DNA of 64,000 nt from Hydrotaea diabolus (Eukaryota > Arthropoda > Insecta > Diptera > Muscidae): NCBI GenBank assembly GCA_963513945.1, contig OY740716.1, forward strand, positions 121,704,955-121,768,954. The letters run 5' to 3'. Within the stretch, counting starts at the first letter, position 1. The number at the start of each line of letters is the position of its first letter. This document shows positions 1 to 10,732 of this stretch, piece by piece. Made by a program: the position numbers and the translations under genes. The notes below the pieces were generated by a model that was not told the origin of the DNA, made no database searches, and saw only the letters and a list, made by a program, of their open reading frames with translations.

Positions 1-1068
1 CAACAAAAGTATTGTTGTTTAAAATTTACGTTAACAATTGATTGACAATTGATTTGATTACGGCAATCATACAGTATGGTTGCGACTATGAACATAACAA
101 AACAGGTTTTATAGAGCATACATGTATGTGTGTGCGTATTTTTTTTTGATATACAAAAAACACATACACGCGATACAGTGAATGGTTGCTGTCCATTAAA
201 AAAACAACAACAATCGGAATGTAGTTCAAGGGATTTTTATTGTGTTTTCTTTGTTCGGTGAAATACTCTAATACCGACTGGTTCTCGTTTATTTAAAATC
301 TGCCTGCACTTAAGTATATAGCCATTGATCACGGTAAAATCACATTCGTTACTTGGTGTCTACGGATAGTAAAGTAGCATTCACCCATGCTGGCAACTAA
401 AAGTATTTTTGACCGTTGGAATATACATTTTTGTTTCTTGAATGAAATGTTTAATAAAAACATGGCATCAAATCTGGCTATGAACTAATAGTAATGCAAT
501 TTAAAATAACATACGAGTACTTAATAAAAATCTCTATTTTTGAATAACAACAATAACCGATCCTAATAAATAATTTTGGGGATTTTAGTATGGTTGAGTG
601 GGGATCATAGTATGGTTGCGTGTGAATCATACTATGGTTGTGAGGATCATACTATGGTTGTATGAGGAACATACTATTGTTGTGAGGATCATAATATGGT
701 TGTGGAGATAATAGTATGGTTGTGGGGATCATAGTATGGTTGCGTGTGAATCATACTATGGTCGTGAGGATCATACTATGGTTGTATGAGAAACATACTA
801 TGGTTGTGAGGATCATAATATGGTTGTGGAGATAATAGTATGGTTGAGTGTGAATCATACTATGGTTGTGAGGATCATAGTATGGTTGTGGAGATGATAG
901 TATGGTTGAGTGTGAATCACACTATGGTTGTGGGGATCATAGTATGGTTATGTGTGAATCATTATATTGTTGTGAGGATCATAATATTGTTATGTGACAA
1001 CCATATACCCATCAATAGTATGATCCTCTTCGAATATTGTCACCCCAATCATACTTTTTTTCTGCGTG
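1..1068 (-). mobile_element. Element A copy a, 3'-truncated by window edge, minus orientation
   Basis: This is one of nine pieces of a family I call element A. Read on the minus strand it starts at 1068 with the terminal motif CACGCAGAAAAAAAG, then a minisatellite, then a non-coding interior that continues past the window start. Its interior matches the copies at 23013-24014, 60919-61791 and 61872-63079. There is no plausible protein; the open frames across the minisatellite are repeat translation. Full copies are about 1.0-1.2 kb, have short inverted ends, and appear non-autonomous. The transposase that moves them is unknown. Confidence 0.75.
593..1060. repeat. Minisatellite of element A copy a
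   Basis: About twenty degenerate units of roughly 20-25 bp, each built around CATACTATGGTTGTG or its near complement (ATCATAGTATGGTTG). Units alternate orientation-like halves, so CATA and TATG cores occur throughout and the array could fold on itself. Similar arrays occupy one end of every long element A copy in the window. Confidence 0.85.
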
Positions 1069-1149
1069 TATTAATGCCTGCTAATTCTCACCTTCGAATT
1101 TGAATCACAGCGGTCTCAAATTTAAACAGCAGTAGTTAGTTATTAGACG

Positions 1150-1450
1150 AAAAACGCAACACGCGTCTTAAATGGAACTTAACGCATGCTTCGCAGATTC
1201 CTCCTAACTTTGGTGCCGATGGAGGTATCAAAAGCCAATGAATCTTTTAGTTCGACATTTCAATAAAGATGGCAGAATGTGTAGCGTACAGCATCTCATA
1301 AAGTTCCTTCAATTCTCCGTCAAAGCCAACAAATTTGCTGCCGTTGTCAGTATAAATGTGAATAGGTTTAATACTTTCTGATATGAATCTTAGAAGCGAC
1401 GCCAAAAAAACTGCAGTTAATTTTTAGACATACGAATAATCCATCATATA
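1150..1450 (-). pseudogene. BEL/Pao integrase relic
   Basis: Reading the minus strand from about 1450 down gives the second half of a BEL/Pao-type integrase catalytic core: IYTDNGSKFVGF (second catalytic D) followed by an in-frame stop, then IPPSAPKLGGICEA. The latter corresponds to the PPRAPHFGGLWEA block that carries the catalytic E, and the intact-looking BEL/Pao element further along this window has the same pair of motifs. The catalytic-E tryptophan context is changed (ICEA rather than LWEA). No protease, RT or LTR is visible beside it, so it is an isolated, dead fragment. Confidence 0.8.
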
Positions 1451-2555
1451 TATGACTTGGACCTGCGACCCTTCCATGATCTGACAAACATTTAACCTGA
1501 GAAAAAATAATTTAAACACGTACGATGTGGAATCAGCTGGCACACGATAGCTTGCTGGTCGGCCCTACGTTTCTCTCTATAATACCCTAGACAGACGATA
1601 GCGTTAATGTGCATTAAAAATACTTATACACTAATGCAAAATAAAATTTTATGGTGACAGACGACAGTCTCTGCATTTACGAGTATGTATTTGCATTAAG
1701 GTAACTGTGTTTAGTAAACACCAGTTTGATTGTAAACAACTGTTTGTCAAATATATATTTTTTTTTTGACATTTACTTCGTTATAAAATGGATAAAAGAA
1801 TGAAATAGCGATTAGTAGCAATGTTGTTGCAAAAACAACAATTTATTTGAAAGAAAGTTGAAACTATTTTTACTGAAATTGGCCAACAATGTAAAAATTG
1901 TGAATGCACTACCAACCATGGGAAAGTTGATACTTTGGTCATTTTTAACTTGGAAAAGTATCGTGGTACCCCTGCAGTCTACCAAAAAAGTGAATTTTTG
2001 CGCAATTGAATAGTTATTTTGTTACGTACAAAGTATTTCTTATTGCTAGAATGGATGCTTAAACCAACAAAATATTCTTTGAATAGAATTGAAATGAAAG
2101 CACGTTGGTAAAAGGCGGCAGGGCTGTTGGATAAATATAGTCGAGCTTCGGTAGTTTTGGTTAAAGTCGCTCATAGCGCCCTATTATAAATTTGGGTGAG
2201 ATCGGATATAATATAGGAATTGTAGACCGGACATCGGCACTTACCAATATATGGGTGCTGCAAGAATACGTGAACCAATATTTTTCAACATTACAAAGAT
2301 TGATAATAGATCGATCCTCCATATTTGCACTATACTAAATTTGACAAAGATCGAATGTTAAATGTGGCTTGTGGAATGGCAAAACCTCAAATCTGGAGAG
2401 ACCTTTGCGTGGGTGCATGATACATTGGGCGATATGATCCAACGTACCATGTAACAGTTTTACCGACAGAACACGAATCTGTAAGAACCTTTGTGCAGGG
2501 CTATCCCAAAACATGGACTTTTAGTGACTAGTCCCATTCGGTACAAAATTTTGTC
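1451..2555. other. No recognisable feature
   Basis: AT-rich sequence with a run of T near 1760 and no open frame of note. I see no family-level similarity. Phrases such as the one around 2190 look like ordinary decayed repeat DNA. Confidence 0.5.
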
Positions 2556-2766
2556 AGATATATCTACAAGGGGCCATAAGAAAGCATTAAAAATATTGAT
2601 ATTTAAAACAATATTACATTTTTCCGTTTATTTTGTTTTTTGTACCAACCATATATTTGCAATGTGTTATAATATAAAATATTACCAGAAAAATTAATGG
2701 AAAAATGTAATTTTTTTATATATCAACATTTTTAACGCTTTTTTATGACCCTTTGTAGATACATCT
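2556..2766. mobile_element. Palindromic MITE, about 210 bp
   Basis: The left arm from 2556 (AGATATATCTACAAGGGGCC) reappears as an inverted complement ending at 2766 (AGATGTATCTACAAAGGGTC read backwards). The match continues for about 70 bp per arm with a few mismatches, leaving a central loop of roughly 70 bp. It has no coding capacity. Long near-perfect inverted arms with a short loop are typical of foldback-type MITEs. I could not fix a target duplication, so the superfamily is open. Confidence 0.75.
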
Positions 2767-3825
2767 AAAGAAAATAAACAAATCCGCATAGATCGAAAAT
2801 GTAACCAAAGTTAGAGTTCTCTAATTTTAAAGGTAGGTCTTTTTAAAATCGGGAAATTTTGTTCTTAAAAAAAAAATGTGTATAGAATTTGTTAAATAAT
2901 AGCCATGCCTTTGATACCGTTAGGACCAATGCAAACTTTACAACGTATCCCTCTATGGGTGAGGGTTAGTCGGTTTGCCTTACTACAACCTTTTATTTCT
3001 TTTAATGCTTAGTATAAATCTTTGTTGCTATTTGTAATGGAAATAAAAAAAAATCCTCATACTTGAATAATAGAGAACCGACATACATTTAATTTTTAAC
3101 TCGAGAAGTAGAAGCGTGGCCACCCAAAACTTTGTTTGTGCCATTAGCCAACATAATAACGAATTATAAAGAATTTTGTTTTATGTTTTTGTTTACATTT
3201 TTTTGGTCTTTTATCATTATTATGACTTGAACACTTTTTATTCTGGTTTGAGACATTTTTGTTGCTTTTTGTTTCCAAATGTATAACGCATGTTTGAGTA
3301 CATGTAGAACACACACACACTCTGTGCTTTTGCATTTGTGGTTTTCAAGGAAAGCCCATGCGAAACGGAATTGGTAGAAATAATATTAAGCTATGCAGAT
3401 TGCTCTTCGCACAGTTCGAAGACTATACGCAAAGGGTAATTCTCAATAATCATAGTGAGGCTCCTGTATAAGTCATTTGATTTGTAGCCGAATTAATCGT
3501 TGCCAAAGACTGCTGAAGAAAAACCTTGGAGGGCTTAGAAACAGCTGTACAGTCTGCCTGGCAACCGAAGCCAATACATTTCACCAATTTTTTTATAAAA
3601 ATATATTTTGTAAACCTCAAATTAATCCTGATAGTCTAAAAAAATCTAAAATATCGACACTAGAACAAGAGCTATAAGTTTTTAAAAAAAATATTAAAAA
3701 GGTTGCCAGCCCTGTAATTTTCAGAATTCTGAATTTTTTTTAAGAAACCCAATGTACAAAATTGCGTCAAAATCGAAGACCAACTTGCAAAAGTGATATG
3801 CTTCACATGGAAGTGACGTATTATT
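2767..3825. other. No recognisable feature
   Basis: AT-rich DNA with a short AC repeat near 3311 and no protein or RNA signal I can identify. An isolated CAGAATTCTG palindrome at about 3723 matches the motif that is abundant in element H (52.3-53.3 kb), but there is no other similarity. Confidence 0.4.
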
Positions 3826-4354
3826 CCCTAAAATTATTTATTAGCATTGTCAACAATAGATTTGAATTATGAAAATTATTTAAAACTATTCAATTCAAAA
3901 TAATAGAAGTGATTTATTTAACAGTAAAAACATTAATTTGAAAAAAACGTAAGCGTTTTTATTAAAAAATATTTCAGTTAAACAAAGCCAAAGCGTTTGC
4001 TTGAAAAAAGTACTATCATTGCATTAGAACCGTAAAAATAAAATTTTTCTAAAAAGCGTATTCAGACGAAGAAAAATTTTAATCATACAGTATGTTGCCG
4101 TAAGCATATTATTGTTAAAATAAAACGAAGAAAACTATACTTTTGTCGCACAAATTATATTTTTATTGTTGTTACAAGCATATTTTTAATCTGTCAATAC
4201 TAATGTTACATTTCAATAATATTAATATTGCGACAATCATATTGTCAAAATGAAATTAAAAAATAGTACTATGGTTGCGACAAACATACTTTTATTGCGA
4301 AGAACATATTATTATTGAGGTGGCCATATAGTAACCATATTTTTTATCAGCGTG
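3826..4354 (+). mobile_element. Element A copy b, lacking the minisatellite end
   Basis: The sequence from about 3826 follows the interior and 3' end of the element A copy at 18839-19807. It ends at 4354 in GTAACCATATTTTTTATCAGCGTG, a degenerate form of the shared 3' end. The 5' minisatellite half is absent, so the copy is truncated or internally deleted. With copy c it forms a subfamily whose interior differs from that of copies a, d, g and h. Confidence 0.7.
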
Positions 4355-4920
4355 CACGGGCCGAAGGAATCATTGTTCCATATTTCTTCAAAAAAGTGAA
4401 AGTGACAAAGTAAACATAGAAAGTACATGCGTTTTTGGCTCGCTCCGAAATTAAATTGATTGCAACGGACAGACACCAGCTAGGTCTGCCAGGTGCGGTA
4501 AAATCCGTACATCCAGTCAGGAGGAATAGTTGTATACGGAGGCAGCTGTGGTTTGCCTGGATTATTGGCAGAAATTGGATTAAATTCATCCATCCAAATT
4601 TTGGCACCAAAATTTATTAAAAATCACTGCAAGGAGCTTCTGTGTGTTTAACTAAACAATAACATCTGGGTACGTTTGACGTTTGTTCTGCTTGTCATGC
4701 TCAGTTGGAGACGTGTTCAGTAGTACCAGAGCCTGGGATGAGCCGTTATATTTAAACTAATTCACCACTAAACTATTAAAATTATTATAAAATACTAATT
4801 ATTCAACGCCTTAAAGTATTCCTTAGTGTTTGAATGGTTCTAAATTGAAATTAGTTATTATCAATAGTAAAATTTTAAAGTTTCTAATCTCTGCTAATCA
4901 CAAATTCACCTCAACTGTGT
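4355..4920. other. Uncertain: short transposase-like fragment and LINE leader
   Basis: At 4365-4400 the plus strand reads EGIIVPYFFKK, which resembles the GIVGPYFFKN block of the mariner-type copies in this window. Nothing else of that family follows, so this may be chance. From about 4640 the DNA leads into LINE alpha's first open frame and may be its 5' untranslated region. No promoter can be assigned with confidence. Confidence 0.3.
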
Positions 4921-5204
4921 ATGTCTAAAAGTATGCCCAATATATCGCAAATCTCAAGTACACCAGAGACAACTCAACAATCTAAACGTAAACTAATGGA
5001 ATTGTCATCTGAAGAAATGCACTTGGCAAAGAAGCCAGTATGGAGGTCGGCGACTTATTGAAGCTGATAAAAAGCACAATGAATGGGTTATTGGAGGAGA
5101 AATTAGTTAATCTGTCCACCAAACAGGATTTGGATGAAGTCAAGGAAGGAATAACCCAGGCAAGATCGGAAATATCGGAGCTGAAAGAAGAAAACAAAAT
5201 AACT
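4921..5204 (+). pseudogene. LINE alpha ORF1, N-terminal part
   Basis: The frame opens with ATG at 4921. It shifts once near 5035, then continues as a Lys/Glu-rich, probably coiled-coil segment (ELVNLSTKQDLDEV-like heptads) up to the Penelope insertion at 5205. Such N-terminal coiled coils are common in LINE ORF1 RNA-binding proteins. The matching C-terminal half lies beyond the Penelope at 8118-8290, and a further open stretch at 8399-8659 may be a shifted continuation. It is non-functional as it stands. Confidence 0.6.
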
Positions 5205-5502
5205 ACTAAAGCAACTTTTAAGTGGAAATGACAGCAATATTTTCTTTGAGAGCAAGAAAGTTCTCTTCAATAACAGCACGAACAAAAATAAGACAACACA
5301 CATCAGAAAGTTACAAGCATTAAAACAACGATACAACAAAGAACTAAACATAAAACAAAACGAAGATTGGTTTGTAAACAAGACGGAGAATGACATACCA
5401 ACAAATATACAGTGGCTTCTCTCGTTGCGTCCAAAACATGCATTGCCCACTACCAACGCAACAATCCCACTATTTAAAATAATAGCATAGGGAGAGGAAT
5501 GT

Positions 5503-6867
5503 GTGCAAACAATTGAGAACCGCGAACAACAGGAGATGGCGAGAACAAAATTAGTGTCACTAATAGACGACCACATGCATAAGACGGAACATAGTATAAG
5601 AGACAGACTTATACTCAACACAATGGGAGAAACTAAGGAATTTTTGAAGAAAAGTAAAGAGCTATTAATTCTAAAGTCGGACAAAGGGGGAAAGACAGTG
5701 GCAATAGATAAAAAGGACTACGACCTTAAAATGAGAACAATTTTGATGGACATGTGCACATACAGACGCTTAAAAAGGGACCCTACTTCGAGTCTGCAAA
5801 ACAAAAATAACAAATTAGTGGACAAGTTATTCAGCTTACATTTATTTAGCCAAAATGACAAATATAAATTAACCAATCGGACAGCAACAGCGCCCAGAAT
5901 CTACGGACTTCCCAAAATCCATAAAGAGGGTACACCACTACGACCGATTTGTTCCTCCATAAACTCACCGGCGTATGGACTTAGTAAATACCTAATAAAT
6001 ATTTTAAAGAACATGACAAGAGAATCACCATATAAAGGACGTAGGGACTTTAAATCTAGGATTAATAACACACATATTGACGATGACGAAACTTTAATTT
6101 CATTTGACGTGGTATCCTTATTCCCTAGCATACCAGTAAATCTAGCTATTAAGTCTATAGAAGAAAAATGGACAAATATTGTAGAATTCACCAGAATCCC
6201 AAAAGACTTGTTTATTGAATTACTGACTTTTTGAATAAGGACACTATTTATTTCAAATATGAAGATAGAATTTTCGAACAGAAGAAAGGGATGCCAATGG
6301 GTTCACCAGCATCGCCGGTTATAGCGAACATTATCATGAAAGAGTTACTGAACGTTTCAATACAAAGAATGACTACAAAGCCCACTAATGACTAAATATG
6401 TTGACGACCTTTTTGTGATTTTAAAGAAAAGTGAAATTGACAACACTCTTCAAATACTTAATTCATTCAATAGACAAATACAATTCACAATGGAGAAAGA
6501 ATGTGACCAAAAACTTCCTTATCTTGACTCTATAATTCACCGACAAGGCAATTTGTTAAAATTGGATTGTATCAACAAACAAACATCTTCCGGACGATTA
6601 ATAAACTTTCACTCGAAACATCCCCGACGAATTATAATTAATACAGCGACAAACTTTCTTAAAAGAGTTTTCAATTTAAGTGACAAAAGTTCCCATAGTG
6701 ACAATGAAAGACGGATTAAGAACGTATTAAAGAAAAATGACTTTCCAATGAAAACCATAGGGGACTTAATTAGACGGACGAAAACCAATTATGACCAAAC
6801 AGTTAAAGAAAAAAGATTAATAACTTATAAAGCAATGACTTACATACCTGTCGAAGGTGGACAGTGA
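5503..6867 (+). pseudogene. Penelope reverse transcriptase
   Basis: The first open segment (5503-6234) contains the template-binding and early palm motifs SDKGGKTVAIDKKDY, PRIYGLPKIHKEGTPLRPI and ISFDVVSLFPSIP, the last with the first catalytic Asp. A short stretch in another frame (6235-6390) holds KGMPMGSPASPVIAN. A third segment (6388-6867) begins with KYVDDLFVI, the YxDD active site. PKIHK and PLRPI are typical of the Penelope group. At least two frameshifts (near 6235 and 6388) break the gene. The segment end overlaps the next open frame, which carries the endonuclease. Confidence 0.88.
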
Positions 6868-7204
6868 AGAAAAGTCCAATATAGTTTATAATATTAAATG
6901 TGATGGTGACAAGTCCAACGCATGGCAAAAGGTATATGTTGGCACTACTAGGGCAAAACTAAAGACTAGACTTTCTTCTCACAAATCTAACCTAAAAGCT
7001 GTTGATAGACCAACCGAGCAGAAGACTGCCCTTACGAACCACTGTAATTTAACTGGACACAAGCCAAACTTTAACGACGTAGAAATTTTAGCAGAAGAGA
7101 GGAATTATAAGAGAAGATACACTTTGGAGATGCTTTACATCAACGACGTTCCTACATCTAAGAGAATGGACTTTAAAACTGACACAGATAGATGTGCACA
7201 TTAG
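6857..7204 (+). pseudogene. Penelope GIY-YIG endonuclease domain
   Basis: IVYNIKC (the GIY strand) is followed by KVYVGTT (the YIG strand), then the Arg-containing helix TRLSSHKSNL and the CNLTGHKPNF block seen in Penelope nucleases. The C-terminal region has a Glu-bearing helix (RYTLEMLYI). In the family this domain nicks target DNA for priming. The frame shifts relative to the RT at about 6860. Its stop at 7202-7204 is supplied by the inserted MITE, so the natural C-terminus lay further downstream, beyond 7823. Confidence 0.85.
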
Positions 7205-7815
7205 GGATACAACTTTTTAACAATTTTTTAAAATATCAAAATTGGCATAGCACAGTCCAATAGAGCATAAAAAACTATAAGGGAACGTATATTTATTTTT
7301 TCGCTAAGGTCAAAAAAGTTCACGCACCAACCGCGATGAAGTTTTGAAAAATTTTAATTTTCTTTTTGGTTAAGAAAACTTAATAATATGTTTATTTAAA
7401 ATAAAAAAAAACTTAAGTATGAAATTGCATTAATATTTACAGATGGTAAGAGATTTTTCCAGCAAACCAAAACGCATCTTTAACCTTTTTTAACGAAAAA
7501 AAATAAAAATGTGTAACGAATAATCTCTCATAATGCTAATAAATTTTTATCTTTCAATAACTAACTCAAAATTTTTCATATTTTTATTATACGAGTACAT
7601 ATATATGTAACTTTCAGTAATTTAAAAAATAATAAAAAAAATTAAAAAAAATAAACAAAATCATAAATTTTTAAATAATTTTTTTTACAGCTGTTTAGAA
7701 AAACCAATTGGTGCGTGAACTTTTTCCAAAAAAATTACAAAAGATTATGATTTTCGTGGTTACTAGGACATGGTTGACCTCATGGTACTATGCCAAAAAA
7801 TTGGTTGTATCCCTA
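7202..7815. mobile_element. hAT-like MITE with 8-bp target duplication
   Basis: The termini are TAGGGATACAAC and its exact inverse GTTGTATCCCTA. They are flanked by the 8-bp direct repeat GTGCACAT at 7194-7201 and 7816-7823. An 8-bp duplication with TAGGG ends fits the hAT superfamily. Inside there is a second inverted pair containing GTTCACGCACCAA (about 7318 and 7710). No coding sequence. It landed in the Penelope endonuclease frame and truncated it. Confidence 0.88.
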
Positions 7816-8006
7816 GTGCACATACATACAGACATATTGCTAATAAGTACCGACGGTAAGACATACATTAGTTGAATATTAGAAGTACAACAGCACAGAA
7901 GTAAAACAATTATTTAAATGTAATTATTAACAAAAATTATGTTATTCGTGATAGGAAATTGTGTATTGTAATTTTATAATATCGGTTTTGTTTTTAGTGA
8001 TTACCC

Positions 8007-8036
8007 CTGATGATGAACAACGAAGTCAGTTCGAAA
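8007..8036 (+). ncRNA. Hammerhead-ribozyme-like core at Penelope 3' end
   Basis: CTGATGA (8007-8013) is followed by a possible stem II (GAAC/GTTC around a 10-nt loop) and then GAAA (8033-8036). These are the two conserved core segments of the hammerhead ribozyme in the right order. Hammerhead motifs are known in the terminal repeats of Penelope-like elements. A T between CTGATGA and the stem is an irregularity, and I could not define stems I and III. A second copy upstream is absent, in keeping with 5' truncation. Confidence 0.5.
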
Positions 8037-8110
8037 TATTGGGTTATTTAAAATTAAATAAATTATAAAAACACCAACATTTGTTTTTTGCTTATGACCT
8101 CAAGCCTAAC

Positions 8111-9150
8111 AATAACTGACAAATAGAAAACAAAAAACTTAAGGAAGAAGTAAAACTTTTAAAAACAAAGCTAAAAGAAGGCGATAACAATATGCGATGG
8201 CTAGAGCATCAAATAAGCAACAAGAAACTTGTATTCAAAGGAATAACAAAGGAAGCATCTGCATTGCAATCAGGTCTGCAAGGAAAAATTGTCACTTAAG
8301 CCAAAAATGTCTTCAGCCCAAACAATATTGGAACGAAATGCAACGCTGATGGTAATAGCTGAGTTTAAATCAGAACAATCTATAACTGAAATCTTTCGTT
8401 GCACAAAAAGTTTGACTGGAACCCAAATATCATCGACAGAGATCTAAATCCCCGGCGGCAGGAAAACAAAGTGGCACTGCTTATAGTCAGAATTATAATA
8501 AGAGACGACAAAATGAAAATAAAAGTTAAATGGTTCAGCTGGAACGCCAAAAATGAGCTGTCTTGTGGAGGTCAAGATGCAAAACCAGTGCTGGAAAATC
8601 TATATGGAAATGAACTCACTGCAACAGATTTTAACCAAGTTTTTGAAAGAATAAATTAAAAAAACTTTTAAACATTCAGCCTGCCAGACTGCTTACTAAT
8701 AATAATGAAATAAATTAAATTTTACCAATAACATCATATAACATACACGGTTTTGAGAACAAGTACTTATACTAATGGAAACCCATTAAATAGAAAGCAA
8801 ATTTGAGCAGGCTAAAAAATATTTTACAGGATACGATATATATTTTGAGACAGCAAAGCGTAATAGCAGATTTGGAAGAGCAAGTGGTGGCTTTATCTTT
8901 GGTGTAAGCAAAACACTCAAGAACAGTAAATTAACACACGAATATACAAAAATAAATTATTTAAATATAACAAAATTCAAAACGGAAAGAGAAATAATTA
9001 ATATTATACCAATATCTAAAAGTAAACATGGCCCGGGGGAAGATAGAATACCATATGAGTTTTTCATCAATGCTACAGAAGGTTTCTTTAACCAACTTGT
9101 GCGAAGATACAACAAAATTCTAAACGGAGAAAAAATGGACGATTGACGCC
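8111..9150 (+). pseudogene. LINE alpha, downstream part: ORF1 end, endonuclease and RT fragments
   Basis: After the Penelope, the ORF1 coiled-coil resumes (KLKEEVKLLKTKL, then KLVFKGI near 8230). An open stretch at 8399-8659 has no recognised motif. From 8745 an endonuclease-like start is followed after a gap by AKRNSRFGRASGGFIFGVSK (about 8850-8910), a block common in LINE endonucleases. The RT N-terminal block (KHGPGEDRIPYEFF) lies at about 9025-9065. The RT active site is absent. Many stops. Confidence 0.6.
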
Positions 9151-9689
9151 TTGTAAGAGCATATTCGGCGCGTTATTGCTGACAAACGGCCCCAAATATC
9201 ATTAAATTATATGCATTTTATTTCTTTGTAAAATCCACACTTCTGAAAACCCACCCTTTATTAATCTTAGCAAATTGCAAAAGCAGCACAATAGCGTAAT
9301 CGCTGGAATAAAAGAGCTGCAACAAAAATTTATTATAAATGCGAGAGTGAATAGTTCCGTTCTAAACTCTACAATCATATTTAGATGGGTACAGATATGT
9401 TTGGCAGCTGCATATATGTGCTGCATCTTCATTTGTTTATTATATAAGTATATTTTTATATGTTAAAAGTCAACGTTGTTGCTCGTATAGGGTAAGCCAT
9501 TTAAAATTTGAATTGTCTGTAAAAAATTTACTTTTTCCGTTCTCGCTGCGATCTCAATGTGTAAAAATCAATCAAATGAACTATGTCTACTCAAGTGCAT
9601 TCGGCGGCGGTTTTGTTATTTTTACAATTACAACAACTACGTACTCAAAATATAACGTTCATATTCTAACAATGATGCTGAATGCAACA
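9151..9689. other. No recognisable feature
   Basis: AT-rich sequence between LINE alpha and the first recognisable part of LINE beta. Short open frames on both strands overlap each other and show no family motif. It may be the decayed end of alpha plus the leader of beta. Confidence 0.4.
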
Positions 9690-10141
9690 AAGAACACATG
9701 ACGAAAAAACCAAGAAATCATTAAACAAAGCGGTAAGCCCAACACCAATATAGCGGTGGTACCGCAAACACTAACAATTAGCAAACATTAGATACTGAAA
9801 AAGAAAGTGAAACAGAAGAAATAAGTGTAAAAACAAAATTGAAATTCCTCCAATAACAATATTAAAATGTAAAATCGCAAAATTTTAATTGGTCTTAGAT
9901 GAAAATGATGATTATTTTACATGTACGGCCAAAATGGCCGCCAATATAAAGCCTTACTGTTTGCACTAGACAAACAAGACCCTCAAATGTTAAAGCGGGA
10001 GCTCATTGACATAGGTCTAGACTGTTTGGATGTCAAATTGGTTGAAAAAGTGTTACAGAACCATACCACTCAAATATTTTATGTTGTATACTTTAAGCAA
10101 CAATCTATTACCGCCAATGAACTTAAAACATATGGCATATA
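9690..10141 (+). pseudogene. LINE beta ORF1, pre-zinc-knuckle domain
   Basis: From 9921 the frame reads RELIDIGLDCLDVK, IFYVVYFKQQSIT and ANELKTYG. This is the pattern of the PRE-C2HC-like domain in Jockey/I-type ORF1 (gag-like) proteins, which bind the LINE RNA. A lower-quality upstream stretch (PPITILKCKIAKF-like, shifted) probably belongs to the same protein. The frame is cut at 10142 by the Tc1-like element. Confidence 0.65.
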
Positions 10142-10732
10142 CATTGGGTCACATCTTATTTTATGCAGTGCATACTCTGCATTTTTAGTCTCTATAACTT
10201 CGATACAGAAGGTCATAATGACGAAAGCGGACTACAGAAGTGTTGACTAATGTTCAACGAATATTGGGTTATAAATAAATAGTAAAAACTCCCCCCGCTC
10301 CCAGAAATGAAGAAAACTAAATTCGCATCAAAATTGTATGTTACAGCTTATTTTATGCAGTCACTTTGAAGTGCAGGTTTACTACTCGCCACGAAGTTCT
10401 AACGGTATTTTCTTTTCATATACCTCTGTTATTCTTCTATGATTGCTTTTTGCTAGAAATTAGTCTGATTTAGAAACGATCTAGAAACGATCACACGCAA
10501 TTAAATTTAAAATGGGTCCTAGCAAGACAATAGAATAAAGGGAGTTAGTAATAAATCATAAAAACGGTAATTCACAGCGAAAAAGTGCAAGATAAGGGCA
10601 GAACTGCACCAAATAAAATGTTTAATGCATCGGACAAGTGGTATATAGTGCGAAAAATAAAGGCTAACATATAATATATTTGGCTTAGACGGTATGACCT
10701 ATGTATGGAAAAAGCCGAATACGCAGCTAAAT

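Larger units (their letters stand above)
5205..8110 (+). mobile_element. Penelope-like retroelement, 5'-truncated, with hAT-like MITE inside
   Basis: This carries the two hallmark domains of Penelope-like elements, a telomerase-related reverse transcriptase followed by a GIY-YIG endonuclease, in the usual order. It lies inside LINE alpha with AATAACT on both sides. The left end joins the host with no terminal repeat, so the copy is probably 5'-truncated. The right end carries a hammerhead-like motif (8007-8036). A 614-bp MITE interrupts the last codons of the endonuclease frame. Frameshifts within the RT show the copy is dead. Confidence 0.88.
4921..9150 (+). mobile_element. LINE alpha: decayed non-LTR retrotransposon split by Penelope
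   Basis: The element begins with an ORF1-like frame (4921-5204), is interrupted by a Penelope element, and resumes at 8111. On both sides of the insertion the frame encodes charged, coiled-coil-like sequence (SELKEENKIT before; NKKLKEEVKLLK after). The short direct repeat AATAACT lies at 5198-5204 and 8111-8117. After ORF1, fragments of an apurinic-type endonuclease (GRASGGFIFGV near 8870) and the start of a reverse transcriptase (PGEDRIPYEFF near 9035) can be read through stops and frameshifts. The rest of the RT is missing. The clade cannot be fixed by eye. Confidence 0.7.

Noticed and set aside
593..1060. Regularly spaced repeats resembling a CRISPR array
   Set aside because: Units are degenerate, only 20-25 bp apart, with no unique spacers. 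The same array recurs in each element A copy in a eukaryotic TE context. It is a minisatellite.
840..1103. Open frames across element A minisatellites (also 18795-19151, 22798-23199, 44733-45014, 62857-63126)
   Set aside because: The translations are monotonous (MVV-I-VWL-VNHT) and occur on both strands. They reflect a repeat without stops, not a protein.
3144..3335. 63-codon minus-strand frame rich in Lys and Cys
   Set aside because: Low-complexity translation of A-rich DNA and an AC repeat; no motif, no neighbour support.
4347..4620. Overlapping frames on both strands suggesting a small gene
   Set aside because: Only an 11-residue resemblance to mariner (EGIIVPYFFKK) can be seen, and the rest matches nothing. 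Too little for a gene call.
4698..4730. TCAGTTGG initiator and AGACGTG downstream promoter motif before LINE alpha
   Set aside because: The spacing between them is far shorter than the roughly 28 bp needed, so they do not support an internal promoter.
5103..5684. 193-codon minus-strand open frame
   Set aside because: It lies antisense to LINE alpha ORF1 and the Penelope RT, and its Phe/Leu/Ser-rich content is a typical shadow of an A-rich coding strand.
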